The notes beneath the pieces were generated by a model. The model made no database searches. It was not told where the DNA came from and saw only the letters and a list, made by a program, of their open reading frames with translations. From Agriotes lineatus (lineage: Eukaryota > Arthropoda > Insecta > Coleoptera > Elateridae): a stretch of DNA of 64,000 nucleotides. This document shows positions 22,850 through 35,375 of this stretch, piece by piece. Where the stretch lies: NCBI GenBank assembly GCA_940337035.1, contig CALNHX010001045.1, positions 1 through 64,000 on the forward strand, given 5' to 3'. Both the position numbers and the translations under genes were made by a program. Every line of letters starts with the position of its first letter. Within the stretch, counting starts at the first letter, position 1.

Positions 22850-23700
22850 TGTTGCAGTAGAAGCGTAATCTCAGTAAATGTCAGTGTGTACACATACTGA
22901 TTTCTAAAGTAAACTTTGATTAGCAAATGCATACATTTTCAGGTCTGGTTTAGCAAAAGTATGCAAAAAATAAAATCCGAGAATCTAAATGAATAATTTT
23001 ATTAGTAGATTAAGTAGTATATGCGCACACTGTGCATACACACCTTTTCAAAATTATACGAGGCTTTGCAAACAGGAAATGCCGTGTATATTAGGGAAGA
23101 ACCTAACCGAAGACTCGAAACACACTATTTTGTCTCACTTATGAGAGCTGTCCGCTCTTTACTTTTAAAATGTCAAAGCCTCTTATATTTGGAAAATTTA
23201 CCACAATGTTTTTTACAAGGGTGTGAATTAAGGTTAGCTGCAGTTTAAGATTTGTGTGTACGTAGTACAGAAATGCCTATGTAATGTAAAAAATGTGTGT
23301 ATGGCCGTAAAGTAAAGGCTGCTTGTTTATTTAGACGGCGGCGCTGCAGTCACAGCCGTTCCTGTCTGCACCTCCTCGTACAAATGCAACGCAAATTATG
23401 GCCATGCTCACTGCTCAAAACATCGTCAACTGCGGAATATTTAGAAGTAACAGACAAAATTTACAAAGTTTACAATATAATTTTGTTTTCAACTATAAGC
23501 TCATTTTGTTATTACCTATTAAAATCCATTTCTAAATTTAATTCATAGTTTTACTAATCTGTTGCAGCAAATGTATGCATTCTATAATGTGTACATTTAC
23601 TGGAAATAGTAAATAGTTTTACTAAAATCTTAGATAAATGTATATATGTACTGACCAGTAAGTGTATACATTTACCACAGTTTAAGCTTTTACTGCAACA
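22850..23700. mobile_element. 851-bp TA-flanked element with diverged TIRs
   Basis: The ends are TGTTGCAGTAGAAGC and, inverted, TGTTGCAGTAAAAGC, each preceded by TA (22848-22849 and 23701-23702). The TIR similarity continues for about 60 bp (GTAAATGT...). The interior contains aaatgtatgcat-type repeats and two short plus-strand frames (23021-23248, 23297-23548) that are not recognisable transposase. TA target sites point to the Tc1/mariner superfamily or a relative. Confidence 0.65.
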
Positions 23701-23702
23701 TA

Positions 23703-24683
23703 TACATAATATAGATGTAATATACTGTAATTATATACACAGGGGTATAAAAATCAATATTAAAATGGGATTAAGAAATTACAATAGTTAAAAATAATCA
23801 GGATCAATTTAAATATGAATTGGGAATATGAATAATTATTATGCAATTAGAAAAGACAATAAAATTTATAATTAAGTGGAATATGGCTATTTGAGAAACA
23901 GATGGAGTCAAATATAACGTAATATTTAAAAATATCAAGTTTGAAGATAATGACAAATACTTAATCGAAATAAATTATTGTAAACAGTAGGTAGAAATAA
24001 AAAAAATAACTATATAGAGTGTTAAAAGTATAAAATCGTATCGCTAAGGACTTTGTATTCAATTATTGAGATAACAAATTTGAAAAATGTAGCAGTAAAT
24101 AATTTTGGTGTAATTAAAAGTATAAAATAAACCCTATTGTAAAAAGTAATGTTTGGATATATTTTTTTATTTAATTTATTTATTTTATTTTGGGTAAATA
24201 ACAGGCGTACATCAAAGACGGACACTCTATAACAATTTACCACTACATAAACATAATCATTAATATATAGCAGAGTGTGCGTTTATAAGCCGAACAAAAA
24301 ATAACAAAGAAAATAAAATATGAGTGATAACAAAATGTTAAATGATGTAGAAATTATATAATAATTTAATTCCCCAATTATTTTTAAATTTTCTAAAAGA
24401 ACATACAAACATATCAGGACAGTTTTCACGGGCATTATAAAAATTGAAATTGACAAATAATCTGTACACTGGAGAGTTCATAGAACAATTGGTGTTGCAA
24501 ACAGATACAGATAAGAGGTCATTGCTTCGAGGCATTCGCTGTGGAACCCTCAGGTAAAATTCCGACCATAAATCCGCACAGTCTATTTGATAATTCATCA
24601 ATTTAAATAGTGTACACATATCGATTCGTTTTCGTCGGGATACTAATGTGTGCAAGTTATCGGAAAAATGCATAAATTTATTT
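23703..24683. other. AT-rich intron, no recognised feature
   Basis: There are minus-strand frames at 24022-24243 and 24338-24673, but they lack family motifs and the DNA is of very low complexity. Nothing here is supported as a gene. Confidence 0.45.
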
Positions 24684-25512
24684 TTATTATACCTGCATCA
24701 GAATCGCCGTTTAAAGCACGCCTGAGCGTGCAAAAACAGGCGATTAAAGCTCGCCGAGCTTTAAAGGTTGTCAAGGAAACGACTGAATGCAACAACGGAC
24801 ATGGACGCGACAAAAACGTAAATAATTCTCGTAACTATAGTAGCAATATTATTATGCCCTCTCGATTTATCACGACAAAAATTATTTCTAAGTTTTTAGT
24901 GCGTAATTTATTTCCAGTATTGGAGGTATAATAAAAAATAGCGTAAAGTGTTCGTGGATAACTGGTCTTTAAAACACTTGCTCTATTTCGAGCACTCCGG
25001 CTATGCCGTCGTGCTCGAAAACTCGCGCGTGTTTTAAATACCTTGTTATCTACTCATACTTTAATATACTAGTTTAAGATGTTTAATAAATTTATTTTGA
25101 ATTTGTTCGATTCTTGAAATGTAATAGTATATTAAAGTATGAGTGGATAACAATGTATTTAAAACACGCGCGAGTTTTCGAGCACGACGGCATAGCCGGA
25201 GTGCTCGAAATAGAGCAAGTGTTTTAAAGACCAGTTATCCACGAATACTTTACGCTATTTTTTATTATACATCCAATACTGGAAATAAATTACGCACTAA
25301 AAACTTAGAAATAATTTTTGTCGTGATAAATCGAGAAGGCATAATAATATTGCTACTATAGTTACGAGAATTATTTACGTTTTTGTCGCGTCCATGTCCG
25401 TTGTTGCATTCAGTCGTTTCCTTGACAACCTTTAAAGCTCGGCGAGCTTTAATCGCCTGTTTTTGCACGCTCAGGCGTGCTTTAAACGGCGATTCTGATG
25501 CAGGTATAATAC
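24684..25512. mobile_element. Fold-back element with 388-bp near-identical arms
   Basis: Left arm 24684-25071 pairs with right arm 25125-25512 (coordinate sum 50196 throughout), around a 53-bp AT-rich spacer. Within each arm are further palindromes: GCACGCCTGAGCGTGC, TTAAAGCTCGCCGAGCTTTAA (one imperfect) and a 140-bp hairpin (24930-25073 and 25122-25266) with centre gacggcatagccgg. An X-box-like GTTGTCAAGGAAAC occurs in each arm (24767-24780, 25416-25429), and a CCAAT about 150 bp from it. The mirrored 90-codon frames are a consequence of the palindrome. It may be two head-to-head copies of one ~390-bp element. Confidence 0.85.
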
Positions 25513-25659
25513 AAATATTATACTGCGGGTTCCACACGGATACAGCAAATTCAAGTATACTTCTAACTAATGAATTTTATATTATAAGAGCTGATGCCGG
25601 TCGCCGGCCGACCGACCGAAAGCAAGTGGCGCGCAGCATGAACGCGCACAAGTGGGGAC

Positions 25660-25785
25660 GCAGCAAGCATTTGTATTGTTAACGCTGGCAGGGCTGGACG
25701 TAGGCTGGCTGCCGCCTTGAGCAAGCATTTTTATTGTTAACCGTTTCTTTACGCTGGCAGGGCCAGACGTAGGCTGGGCACGAGT
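25660..25785. repeat. Direct repeat of ~57 bp
   Basis: Two copies of AAGCATTTnTATTGTTAAC followed by CGCTGGCAGGGC..GACGTAGGCTGG stand about 57 bp apart; the second copy carries a short insertion. It lies immediately 3' of the truncated LINE at 25787, so it may include its target region. Confidence 0.65.
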
Positions 25786-25786
25786 T

Positions 25787-26660
25787 CTAGTTGTATAATG
25801 AAATCATTGTGGTAGCTCTATTAAAGAGTTTACAAGTTCTAATTATAAATCCTAATACTCTATAGGCTTTTGGTGTAATTATGTCAATATGTTTGTCAAA
25901 TCTCAGTTTGCTATCTAATATAACACCTAGGTCCCTGTTGCTGAGCATATTGTTTATATTTGCATTGTTAATTTGATAAGTAGAGTTTATTCTATTGCGA
26001 TTTCTTGTAAACTGTATGCAATTGTCATGTTGCATTTTTTGACAATCGCTTACTGTACTGACCTTGGCATAAATTTTCAAATCATCAGCGTATAATAAAA
26101 ACTTTGAATATTGAAAACAGAGAGAAATATCATTTAAAAACAGAATAAAAAACAAAGGTCCTAGATGCGACCCTTCGGGTACTCCAGATCTTATATTAGC
26201 AGTTTCCGGCACATAACCATTGACTGTTACACACTGGCTTCTATTACTTAAATATGAAATAATCCACCTCAGAAGATCTCCATGTACACCGATATCCAGT
26301 AATTTGTTAATTAGTAGTGAATGATCAATTTTGTCAAACGCTTTACTGAAAGCGGTGTACACAGCGTGGACTTCCGAACGTTCATCCATAATTTTATTAA
26401 TAAAGTTGGTATAAACAAGCAAGTTTGACACAACCGATCTCTTGGAGTAAAAACCATGTTGCTCCGGAATAATAATTTCTTTGTATGAATGAAATATCAA
26501 GTTCTATATTAGTTTTTCCAATACTTTATTAAATATACAAAGTTTCGAAATTGGGCGATAGTTATTTATTTCGCTTTTGCTGTCGGATTTATGTACAGAA
26601 GTCTTTTTCCACGCATAAGGGCAGCATCCTTCAGATGTTAACGCTTTTCCGGTTACGATA
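25787..26660 (-). pseudogene. Jockey-like LINE reverse transcriptase fragment
   Basis: Minus-strand RT covering the fingers and palm. A segment with NNYRPISKLCIFNKVLEKLI lies above 26515, then a stop. Below it a 237-codon frame carries PEQHGF, the motif A region VYTAFSKAFDKIDH, SGVPEGSHLGPL (motif B) and LLYADDLKIY (motif C intact). The catalytic Asp of motif A is Ala (codon at 26351-26353), so the enzyme is inactive. Truncated at both ends: no endonuclease and no thumb/C-terminus. The jockey-clade call is by motif style. Confidence 0.85.
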
Positions 26661-27025
26661 GTTTAATCGTGGATTCATAAATTCAAATGAAATATTTACT
26701 AAAAGAGAGATTATTATATTGCTTTTAACCACATCGATAGTTCTGCGACTTTAAGTCCTTTAAGTTGTTTATAAACATTGCTGCAATGGAATTTTCTATT
26801 TTAGAAAAAACTTGATAACTTGGGCTACTTTAAAATATTGGAATAACATGTATATCGTTTGTGAAATTACTGAGAGAAACAGAATTTAGAAAATCGAAAT
26901 AAAAGCAATACACCGACAGACTAAAATTTTTATTAGAATATGCAATTGTTTAAGAATAGTACCAATTAGCAGTCAATTTGCTCTTACCTGTTATCGTATC
27001 TCTTAAGATAAGCTAAATATGTAGT
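26661..27025. other. AT-rich intron between LINE fragment and Polinton derivative
   Basis: No gene, repeat partner or hairpin recognised in this stretch. Confidence 0.45.
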
Positions 27026-27290
27026 AGTAGAGGGCATTGGCCGATCCTAGCGCCTCACAACCTCACCTCTACCACACAGCCGTGAAAATAGTCTGTCTCT
27101 TTCTAACACGCGTAAAGGTATATTCATATCCATGTCTACAGAGCAGTGTTAACAACATACAGAGTGTTCATAAGAAAGTACATGTAACTAGATGAAGTCC
27201 CTATATTTAAAAGCTACTAGATTTGGGCCCCTAAATTTGAGAATGTCACTAAATCTGTTGAAAACATGAAGACACTAGATTGCGACATTT
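27026..27290 (+). repeat. Left terminal inverted repeat of the Polinton derivative
   Basis: It pairs with 35890-36161. Shared blocks include CACAGCCGTG, CTCTTTCTAACACG, CAGTGTTA, AAGAAAGTACATGTAACTAG (then atgaagtcccta) and GAAGACACTA. Identity is clearly below that of the young LTR element, so this is older. Confidence 0.75.
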
Positions 27291-27344
27291 TTTTAACACG
27301 TTGTTGGAATTTTATAATGACCCCAACTTAGCGTGATATATGCA

Positions 27345-29370
27345 TTCCAGGAATGATGTACCTTTTATCATCTTCTGGAGATAGAGCAGCCTTGTTTTTC
27401 ATTTCCGTATATAACTGGTGGTTATACTATCTAAACTGTCTCGTCGTTTTATATATAGCTTTGTTATGTAACACAACACCCTCATAATCATTCAAATCAA
27501 ACTCATTTTTAGTAATTGCGGTTTGAACTTTTTTCGCCTTTTTTTGTGAATTCACCCTCTACATCAACTATGTAGGCTTTAGCACCCGTTCCATAGAACT
27601 TCCACATAATCTTACCTCTATATTCATCTTTTATGTTACTTATTACAGAGTTTGTTTTAGGTATATCAAAACAATTATTTGGTGAATAGTTGCATGTATC
27701 AAAATACTATAGGTTTTTTTACATATGTTCATAAATAGTTCTACAATTAAAGAGTCAGTATCGGTGTACGTCAAGCGAGCCCTATTTTCTTTAATAAAAT
27801 TGTAATAAAAGTGATACATAATAAACTTGTATAAGTCTAGAACACAGAAACCTATGTAGATAGGTTTATTGAAGACCACTTTAAGCTGCTCCATTTGTAT
27901 AGCTACAAAGTCGTTACTTATAATGGTCAAGTTTTTAAAATTCGGTTTGGAAAATAACGATTCTGCTCCCAATTTTTAACCTATATTTTCCCAACGTGTA
28001 GTAAGCCGTATATCTACCCTTTTATCTACATTCTTCATAATTTTTCCTAATACAGCGTTATTCACTAATCTGTAAAACGTTTTCTCGAATTCGTTAACAG
28101 CCCGATTCCTTCTTACGGTATTTAAATCAACATACTTTGTAACCAGGGAGATTGTGAGAATGATAAGTTGCCATAGGTTTTTCTTAATTTTAAACCGTAA
28201 TTCCACCATTTTTGTAGATTTTGGTAGTGTATAATGTATTTCTCTTTCGAATTTAATTTTGCGACTATCTTAGTGTATTTAAAGTTTGGTGAAGATATAT
28301 TTTCAGAACAAAGTAGAAATTCGTTATGAAGGTCGTGTAATAATTCAGGATAATGTAAATCAACTTCAAAAACATATCCACGTTTAGGAGTGTTTAGAAT
28401 TTCATTAATGTTAATTTGAATTTCAAAATTGGATAACTATTGAAATCCACCCATTGGTAGATACATAGATAAGCAAGCTTCATAAAAATTCGTAGCATCA
28501 AGATATGTTAGATAAGAAGTTCGTTTATTAAGGTTAAAGGTCGACATAAATGGGTTATTAGCCTTAACTGCTACTGCTCTTTTACTACACTGTCATAGTC
28601 CACCACGAATTCCTTTCTGGAAAAAATACAGCATATCTACACTTGCTTTCAAAACTTTCGCGTACACCTATTTTTCGCTGTATTAAATCGGGGTTGTAAT
28701 TAATCAACTCTGACATTTAAATTTTTGAAAAGTCAAAATGCTGACAGACACATGCTGTCAATGTCATTTTTAACCTAATCTCAAAATTACCCGTTCACAC
28801 AGCTAAAATTTTGCAAAATCGTTGTTACTTGATTTTGAATGTGTACGCGAAAGTTTTGAAAGCAAGTGTACATCGGTTAGTAATTCTAGTTCTATTTCAG
28901 TATATTTTAACATCGCATTCCAGCTAAAAACAGGTGCGGTATAAAAATGGCATGGATCTAGTTTATAAGCTTCTATGCAAACATATCGAAAGTTTTTCAA
29001 AACGTCTGCTAGCAACAACAAACACATCAGATTTCAAATATATATCCAAATAATAACCCAATGTTTTACATTTGAAAACTCCCCACACCATCGTTGCACA
29101 TTCACAATCCGATTTCGATATTTCACTGTTAATTAAGTCGTTATAAAATTGTTCACACGTGGGTAGTTTCGTATCATCTAATATCTAACTGTTCCATGCT
29201 GTCAACGTAAGAATAGGGAAATACACCCTTTTGTAAAATTAAGCTAAACTTTAAAAAAAGTATTTCTTTATTTCTGTACATTGTTCTGCTCCCAAATATT
29301 TAGTTAACTTTTCCAAACTCATAGGCATAAATCTAAATTAATCTAAAAATCTCAATTTCATAAAAACGTG
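27345..29370 (-). pseudogene. Polinton type-B DNA polymerase remnant, left copy
   Basis: Stop- and frameshift-broken polymerase read from 29370 down to 27345. Recognisable parts in order: KGVFPYSYVDS (about 29210), LLLLADVLKNFR with YKLDPCHFYTAP (28900-29027), a KGIRGG segment (about 28620), NEFEKTFYRLVNNAVLGKIM (28010-28130, the N-x-x-Y/L-G-K motif B region) and TYTDTDSLIVE (27740-27780, catalytic DTDS). A 229-bp MITE interrupts it at 28640-28868. When intact this enzyme would replicate the element's linear DNA by protein priming. Confidence 0.8.
28640..28868. mobile_element. 229-bp MITE inserted at TA inside the polymerase
   Basis: It has perfect 28-bp terminal repeats starting CACTTGCTTTCAAAAC and ending GTGTACGCGAAAG.../...AAGCAAGTG. 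TA stands on both sides (28638-28639, 28869-28870). Leaving out the insert and one TA lets the polymerase frame run through, which fixes the boundaries. TA targets suggest a Tc1/mariner-type family. Confidence 0.85.
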
Positions 29371-31567
29371 GTTTTCGCTGTCATTCTTATAAATAAATGT
29401 ACATCGTAATTTGACAAATTGTGAAAAAATATAGGAATACAATTCGAGAATTTAAAATTTATATTACATATACTATGAGCAGATCCACGATAGTAGATGT
29501 CAGGTGACAATGATTTTTCACCCTCTCTTTATTTCTGAGAAACGGTTTTTTTACATATATGACAGTTTGCTGCTATTTTGTGGACTAGTTTTTTTATTTT
29601 CGATGAGATTATTTATTGGGACTATTGTATGTTTCAGGTGATTTACATAAATTTTCTTTTCAGCCTCCATTTGCTGACAAAAACTTTAGCACAATCAGAA
29701 CCTTGATAATATTTAAACTTTGAAAGTGAGTCGTCGTAAGGGCATTTGATATTATGTGCAAAACTATAAGGTGTGTGCATTTAAGCTATTTGAGAAAACG
29801 GTTTATTACTGTCTTGCTGACAGTATTGAAGCAGTAGAAGCATCGACTCAAAATCAACTTATAGTAGTGATAGCTGCACTTTTGACTAGCTATTACTTAT
29901 GCAATGACTCAATGCTTAATATGCTTATTTTATTTAGTATTTGTCCTATGATTTCTGTTCAAATCAATTTTACTTTTAACTAAATATTAATATTGAGACA
30001 CTCAGGGTCGGGTTCCCCAATCTAGTTATCTATTAATTGAAATTCAACTCTTAATTGTGCTTTTATGAATGCTAGATGACATTAACTGTCAACTTGACTT
30101 TCAAGTGCAATTAAACCAAGAATTGACAACTATCCTTTACAATGACACTTCAATTAATCAATTCACCAAAGTAAGTACTGTATTATGTTTATTTCACTCT
30201 TTCTTTTTGTTGTTTGTTATTCAACCTGCTTTTATATCAATTAACTAAAACAAACCTGACCAAGTTGTCACTGCAATTATCCAAATATGACAGTTCCCAA
30301 TGTCCACAGCTCCAAATGCTCACAGTCAGCAACTACGACAGCTTACTCCTCCAATAGCCAAAATTACATCGCTCTGTCACCCCTGAAACCCTGTCAAAAC
30401 TCCAACTGTCCGTAGAATCTGATCCTGCTCCTTTCATTAATATTACTGTCACGCCAGTAGACTTCTGGTAAGTTTCAGTATTGTAGATGATTCCAAACTA
30501 ATCCTCTTTATTCTTCAGCTAGTACTTTGGATCCAGCACTACCCACAGAAACTGTCCAAATCAAGTAAATACTCCCATAAACTTCCCTCTAAACGATCGT
30601 TCTGTCTTCCAAACAACCACCAATGTCACCAATGAATATTAATTATATCTTACATGAACCATTAAATTCAAATCTATCCAATTCTTCAATCTCTTCACCG
30701 ATTGTAATGTCTTATTATTTCAATGTCATATTTTCATATTTTACTAAACAGTTATACAAAATAAGCCACAATTTCCAAGTTTTTATTAGTAAAAAGAGTT
30801 GTTTCAAATGTCTATGTACATTTTTCTATGAGTTGTTATTCTGACTGGTAAAAAAACTTATCTCTGATGTTTATTATTATTACTGCCCTCTTAAAATATA
30901 AAATGTCCTAACTATTACATGTTACAATCCCTTATTATTAAAGCAAGCGTAATTGTCAATATAACCTTGGTTTACACTTTTTATCATGGTTGACCTCTAC
31001 CATCAAAATTAAATATTCTATTTTATTGTCACATCTACATTAATAATTGTCTCAATTTTAATATTTCTCAATTATTTTAAAATTAATACCCATGTTATTT
31101 AAAACCCCTCAACATTTGGTTGTATTGATCTTCGAAATTTATCATTATTTATATTTTTATTTAACCACTACAACAAATAGAGTAGTTGTATCATAACAAT
31201 ATATATCAACAAATTTATGCAGTCGCGGTTCAGTAGTTGGCAATATTTCTCGAACATTTTTACAATCATATTCTTTATATAATGCCAAACATTTTAAACT
31301 AGAAATTTTCATCAACAAACCATCACAGAAACTTTTCGTCAATGAGTTGATAACTGATGATTAACAATCCTTGATAAATTTTTAATAAGACAATATTGTG
31401 ATCCACCTTCATTATCATCAATTAATAATAGATTTACACATATATCTCGTTTTGTTTTTATGAAGTGTAATATCCCACTAATTTTATATTTGATTTTTCC
31501 ATTTGCATATATAAATTCTAACTATATACGTTAATAGAAATATCTTTTTGTAATTCGAATTTTGGTA
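29371..31567. other. Decayed interior of the Polinton derivative, no clear gene
   Basis: Very AT-rich. Short inverted pieces occur near 30030-30160 (caattaa...ttaattg, gtcaacttgactttc). A 61-codon minus frame at 31157-31342 with FVDIYCYD could be a polymerase N-terminal remnant, but that is not convincing. The block probably contains old secondary insertions. Confidence 0.4.
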
Positions 31568-32142
31568 TACAGGGTGTAGAAATGCCTTACGCACCATAGG
31601 GATTTCAATGGTAATTTTTTCATATGACAATATTTGCTTCCCTAATTATTTTAGAGCAAACTTGTAAATAGGTTTTTTGTAGAGCAAACAATTCTGCATC
31701 CATTTATGCCATCATTTTTCTCATTTAACGTCAGAAAACCTAATAATGAAATAAACTAGAATTATAATTTTTTCAAAAATCAGTGCAAATTGTGAATTGG
31801 TGGTATGCTGGAAGCAGATCAGGTGCCATAAGTGCCATGGTTGCAGCTATATTTGATAGATAATACACAAATAAACAGCAAACTAATTTGTTGATGCTTT
31901 GAGATGCTTCAATAATTTCAAGGCACCACTGATTTGTCTAAAAATGGCAATTTTATTTCTTTAAATTTTCAGTTTTCCGAAATGTAAAATGACAAATGCT
32001 GGACCAAATGGATACAGATTTTTTTTTCTACAAAAAACTTCCATACAAGTTTGCTCTAAAATAATTAGGGAAGCAAATATTTTCATACGAAAAAATTACC
32101 ATTGAAATCCCTATGGTGCGTAAAGCATTTCTACACCCTGTA
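31568..32142. mobile_element. 575-bp MITE with ~100-bp TIRs, ends TACAGGGTGT
   Basis: The left end TACAGGGTGTAGAAATGCCT and the right end ...CATTTCTACACCCTGTA are inverted copies for about 100 bp, with CACCATAGGGATTTCAATGG shared. The motif is preceded and followed by TA (31566-31567, 32143-32144). There is no coding capacity. It lies between the polymerase remnant and its N-terminal piece, so it inserted into the Polinton derivative. Confidence 0.85.
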
Positions 32143-32299
32143 TAAGTAACGCAACTTTACAGGAAACTCAATTCTTTCAACATTTTATTGTTCTCATATT
32201 TTGTATATTTAGTTATACGACAAGCATCCTTATCAACAAATGTAAAGCGGCTAAAACACTCTACGTAAAACAAAGCATTTTTTAAATTTTAATTACAGC

Positions 32300-32640
32300 C
32301 TAACTTTTTTTTAGTTATTTGCGGTAGTGAAATATATGAGAACTATATTTGTTGATATTCAACTTAATAAACAACAACCTTTCCAGAGCCCATCCACTTT
32401 CCTTTTCTTGAAACTCACTAACTTTATTATCAATTTGATTGATGAAATAATTATAAAGTTTGTTTAGGTTTGTTGATGAAGTGCAAACATCGAATTTCGC
32501 ATTAAATGATGTTACTTCTTTTAAATCTTTCGATTGCAATGTGAAACTCAAAACAATTAATTTTAATCTTTACAGCACCATGTTTATCCAAAGTTGTTAG
32601 AATACAGTCAACAAATTTTTGTTTCAAAATCTTCATATAT
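32300..32640 (-). pseudogene. N-terminal region of Polinton polymerase protein (left copy)
   Basis: The frame with STNLNKLYNYFINQIDNKVS, EFQEKESGWALERL and KLNINKYSSH matches, by recall, the region in front of the polymerase domain in large Polinton-type proteins of insects and cnidarians (the 'FQE..SGW.L' motif). The frame is open for 78 codons, then broken. It lies upstream (higher coordinates) of the polymerase as expected. Confidence 0.6.
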
Positions 32641-32685
32641 TCTTTTATATTCACACGCATTTTCATATCACCCGTAGCTTCTACA

Positions 32686-32965
32686 ATGCTGCATCATTTT
32701 TCAAGACATATACATCACATAATTCACATCTTGAATTTAGTCCTCCCATTATTATCAACACAAGTTTGTTCAGGTTTAACACCATCTTCTGGCTTCCTTT
32801 TCCGTAAGCCATGTTTTTGAACTAGATGTTTTCAAAAATATTCTAAACTTAAAAATGTAGCTCCACATACTTCAGATAAATGAAATAGTGGTATACAATA
32901 ACCTTCTTGATGTCTGCGTAGGGTGTCTTTCCGAGCGAACTGCTTAATAAGTGAGAACTCTACCT
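32686..32965 (-). pseudogene. C2H2 zinc-finger-like piece (left copy)
   Basis: On the minus strand the conceptual reading has FARKDTLRRHQEGYC, then VCGATFLSLEYF (stop) and KHLVQKHG: two Cys/His finger-like patterns. An inverted relative stands at 33397-33545 (with RCELCKVYVLKNYMIQHC). Such fingers can precede the polymerase in these proteins. Interrupted by stops; assignment moderate. Confidence 0.5.
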
Positions 32966-33396
32966 TAACCTTCGCCCACTATATTATTACCTGCTATAAT
33001 TGAATATAACCGAACACTTCTGATATTATACAAAGATGTTGTATCCCCAAATGCTTTTCGTAATACAATTATCAGCAAAGCTACCGATACAAATCAGAAC
33101 GGAAACAGCGTGATTACGAATGATGAATTAAACAGAGGGGCACCGATCAGATATAAATTTAGTTATAAGCTACCCGTTCTTATAACTAACACAGCCCAAA
33201 TGTGAAATTTACTTTAAATAATAAGCTTTAACGTTGTTAAAAAATAATATAAATAACTATTATGAAAACTGAATTGCATAGGTAATCAACTACCTCAAAA
33301 GGCTATCTTGAGAGTTGCAGTCCAGCTTTACAATTCAAACATAGCTAGTAAAGCTGGTCTGTAACTCTCAAGTTAGAAGTTAGTCTCAAGTTAGAA
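32966..33396. other. Centre of the inverted Polinton duplication
   Basis: No gene. It contains a small inverted repeat at 33300-33376 (cttgagagtt.cagtccagcttta / taaagctggtctgtaactctcaag). The symmetry axis of the two halves falls in this stretch. Confidence 0.45.
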
Positions 33397-34740
33397 GATG
33401 GTGTTAAACTAACACCTAAACCTAAACAAACTTGTAGTGATAATGGGAGCATTAAAATTCAAGATGATATAACAAGATGTGAATTATGTAAAGTATATGT
33501 CTTGAAAAACTACATGATACAACATTGTAGAAACCTGAAACATTAAAAAAAACATGTGTAACTATGCCAGTGCAGTAAAAGAGCAGTCAAGGCTAATAAC
33601 CCCTCTAAATCGACCGTTAACCTTAACAAATGAGCGTCTTATCTAACATATCTTGATGCGATTAATCTTTTTGGAGCTTGCTTATCTATGTATCTACCAA
33701 CGGGTGGATTTCCATAGTTATCCAATTTTGAAATTCAAAATTTTTACATTAGTGAAATTCTAAACACTTCTAATCGTGGATATATTTTGGAAGTTGATTT
33801 AGATTATCCTGAATCATTACAGAATCTTCATAACGAGATTCCATTTTGTCCTGAAAATATATCTCCACCAAACTTTAAATACACTAAGATCGCGAATTTA
33901 AATTTGAAGTAGAGATACATTACACACTACCAAAATCTGCAATAATGGTAGAATTCTGGTTTAAAATTACGAAAAATCTATTGCATGGTATCATTCTGAC
34001 AATCTCCCTGTTTCTAAAAGCATATTGATTTGTATACCATAAGAAGGAATCGGGATGTTAACGAATTCGACGCGGTATTCGGAAAAACAATGTTTTCCAA
34101 ATTTCCAAATAGAATGTTAAAAACCATTATAAATGAAGACTTTGTAGCTATACAAATTAAGCAACTTAGAGTGGTCTACAGCGACCATATCTACATAGGT
34201 TTCTGAATTCTGGACTTGTCAAAATTTATTATGTATAACTTTTATTATAATTTTATTAAAAAATAATATGGAGATAGGGCTCTTTTGGCGTACACCGATA
34301 CTGACTCTTTAATTGTAGAACTATTTATGAACATATGTAAAAAAACCTAGAGTATTTTGACACATGCAACTATTCACCAAATAATTGTTTTCATATACCT
34401 AAAACAAATTATGTAATAAGTAAAATAAAAGATGAATATGGAGGTAAGATTATTTGGAAGTTCTATGGAACGGGTGCTAAAGCCTACTTAGTTGATGTAG
34501 AGGTAAATTCAAAAAAAGGACCAAAGGAGTTGAAACCGCAATTATTAAAAATGAGCTTGATATGGATGATTATGAAGGTGCTGTGTTACATAACAATACT
34601 ATATATAAAATGATGAGACAGTTTAGATTGTGTAACCACCAGTTATATACGGAAATGAAATACAAGGTTGCTCTTTCTCCAGAAGACGATAAAAGGTACA
34701 TCATTCCTGGAACGCTTATGACTCTAGCTTAGAGTCATTA
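33397..34740 (+). pseudogene. Polinton DNA polymerase remnant, right (inverted) copy
   Basis: Plus strand. A finger-like piece (33461-33535) is followed directly by polymerase parts SYLTYLDAINLFGACLSMYL (about 33640) and TYTDTDSLIVE (34291-34323), ending near 34735 with the same C-terminal DNA as the left copy (gataaaaggtacatcattcc). The ~1.9 kb that encodes the front of the polymerase in the left copy is missing here. Many frameshifts and stops. Confidence 0.75.
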
Positions 34741-35284
34741 TAAGATTCAGACAACGTGTTAAAAAATTACCATTCACCAATCTCATGGCAACATCGTCGT
34801 TAACAACGGAAATTTTTTTAACGGTTTGATATTTATAGTAGATAAATAAAATAAAATGTTATATGTATTGTATGCTATATTAAATTAGCCTACAGTATAA
34901 TCTATACTAAACTATTAAGAAATTTCAAGCTATGTGTATTTGTATACTAGGTCAGTTGGTCGGTCGGTTGGTCGATAGGAGTGGTCGATCAGTCTTTCAT
35001 CTTACTGTGTATAGGCTCTTCTAGTTCAGATACTTTTTGAACATATGTTATATAGATGCTGAAGACTTGAATGTATGATAGATCAATAACATAAACAATG
35101 CTGTTTGTATGTATTCTGTGTTTAATTGAATTAGCGTTGATTGAAATCTATAGTGGTGTTGGTGTTAGTTGTGATTTTAGTTGTTGGTAGGTTTGTTGGT
35201 TGTGGTAGTATTTGTTGGTGTAGATTAATGTTGGTTGGTTAGTGTTAGTTGTGATAATAGTTATTGGTGTTGGTTATGAACGTT

Positions 35285-35375
35285 CTGGGCGAATGTCTAC
35301 CTGTTCGAGTAGTACAGCGCCCATCTCTACAACTTCAACTTCGTGGGCTCGAACCTCTCCACCGTTGGCATGATG
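35285..35375 (+). repeat. Probable tRNA-derived SINE head
   Basis: Box-A-like GAGTAGTACAGCG and box-B-like GGGCTCGAACCTC have tRNA-like spacing, with cccatctctacaacttc between (anticodon-arm region). The body of the SINE is not delimited. Not a functional tRNA: the acceptor stem does not pair. Confidence 0.4.

Noticed and set aside
24650..24931. 93-codon frame as a small gene
   Set aside because: Duplicated in mirror image by the fold-back arm; palindromes and X-box-like DNA explain it.
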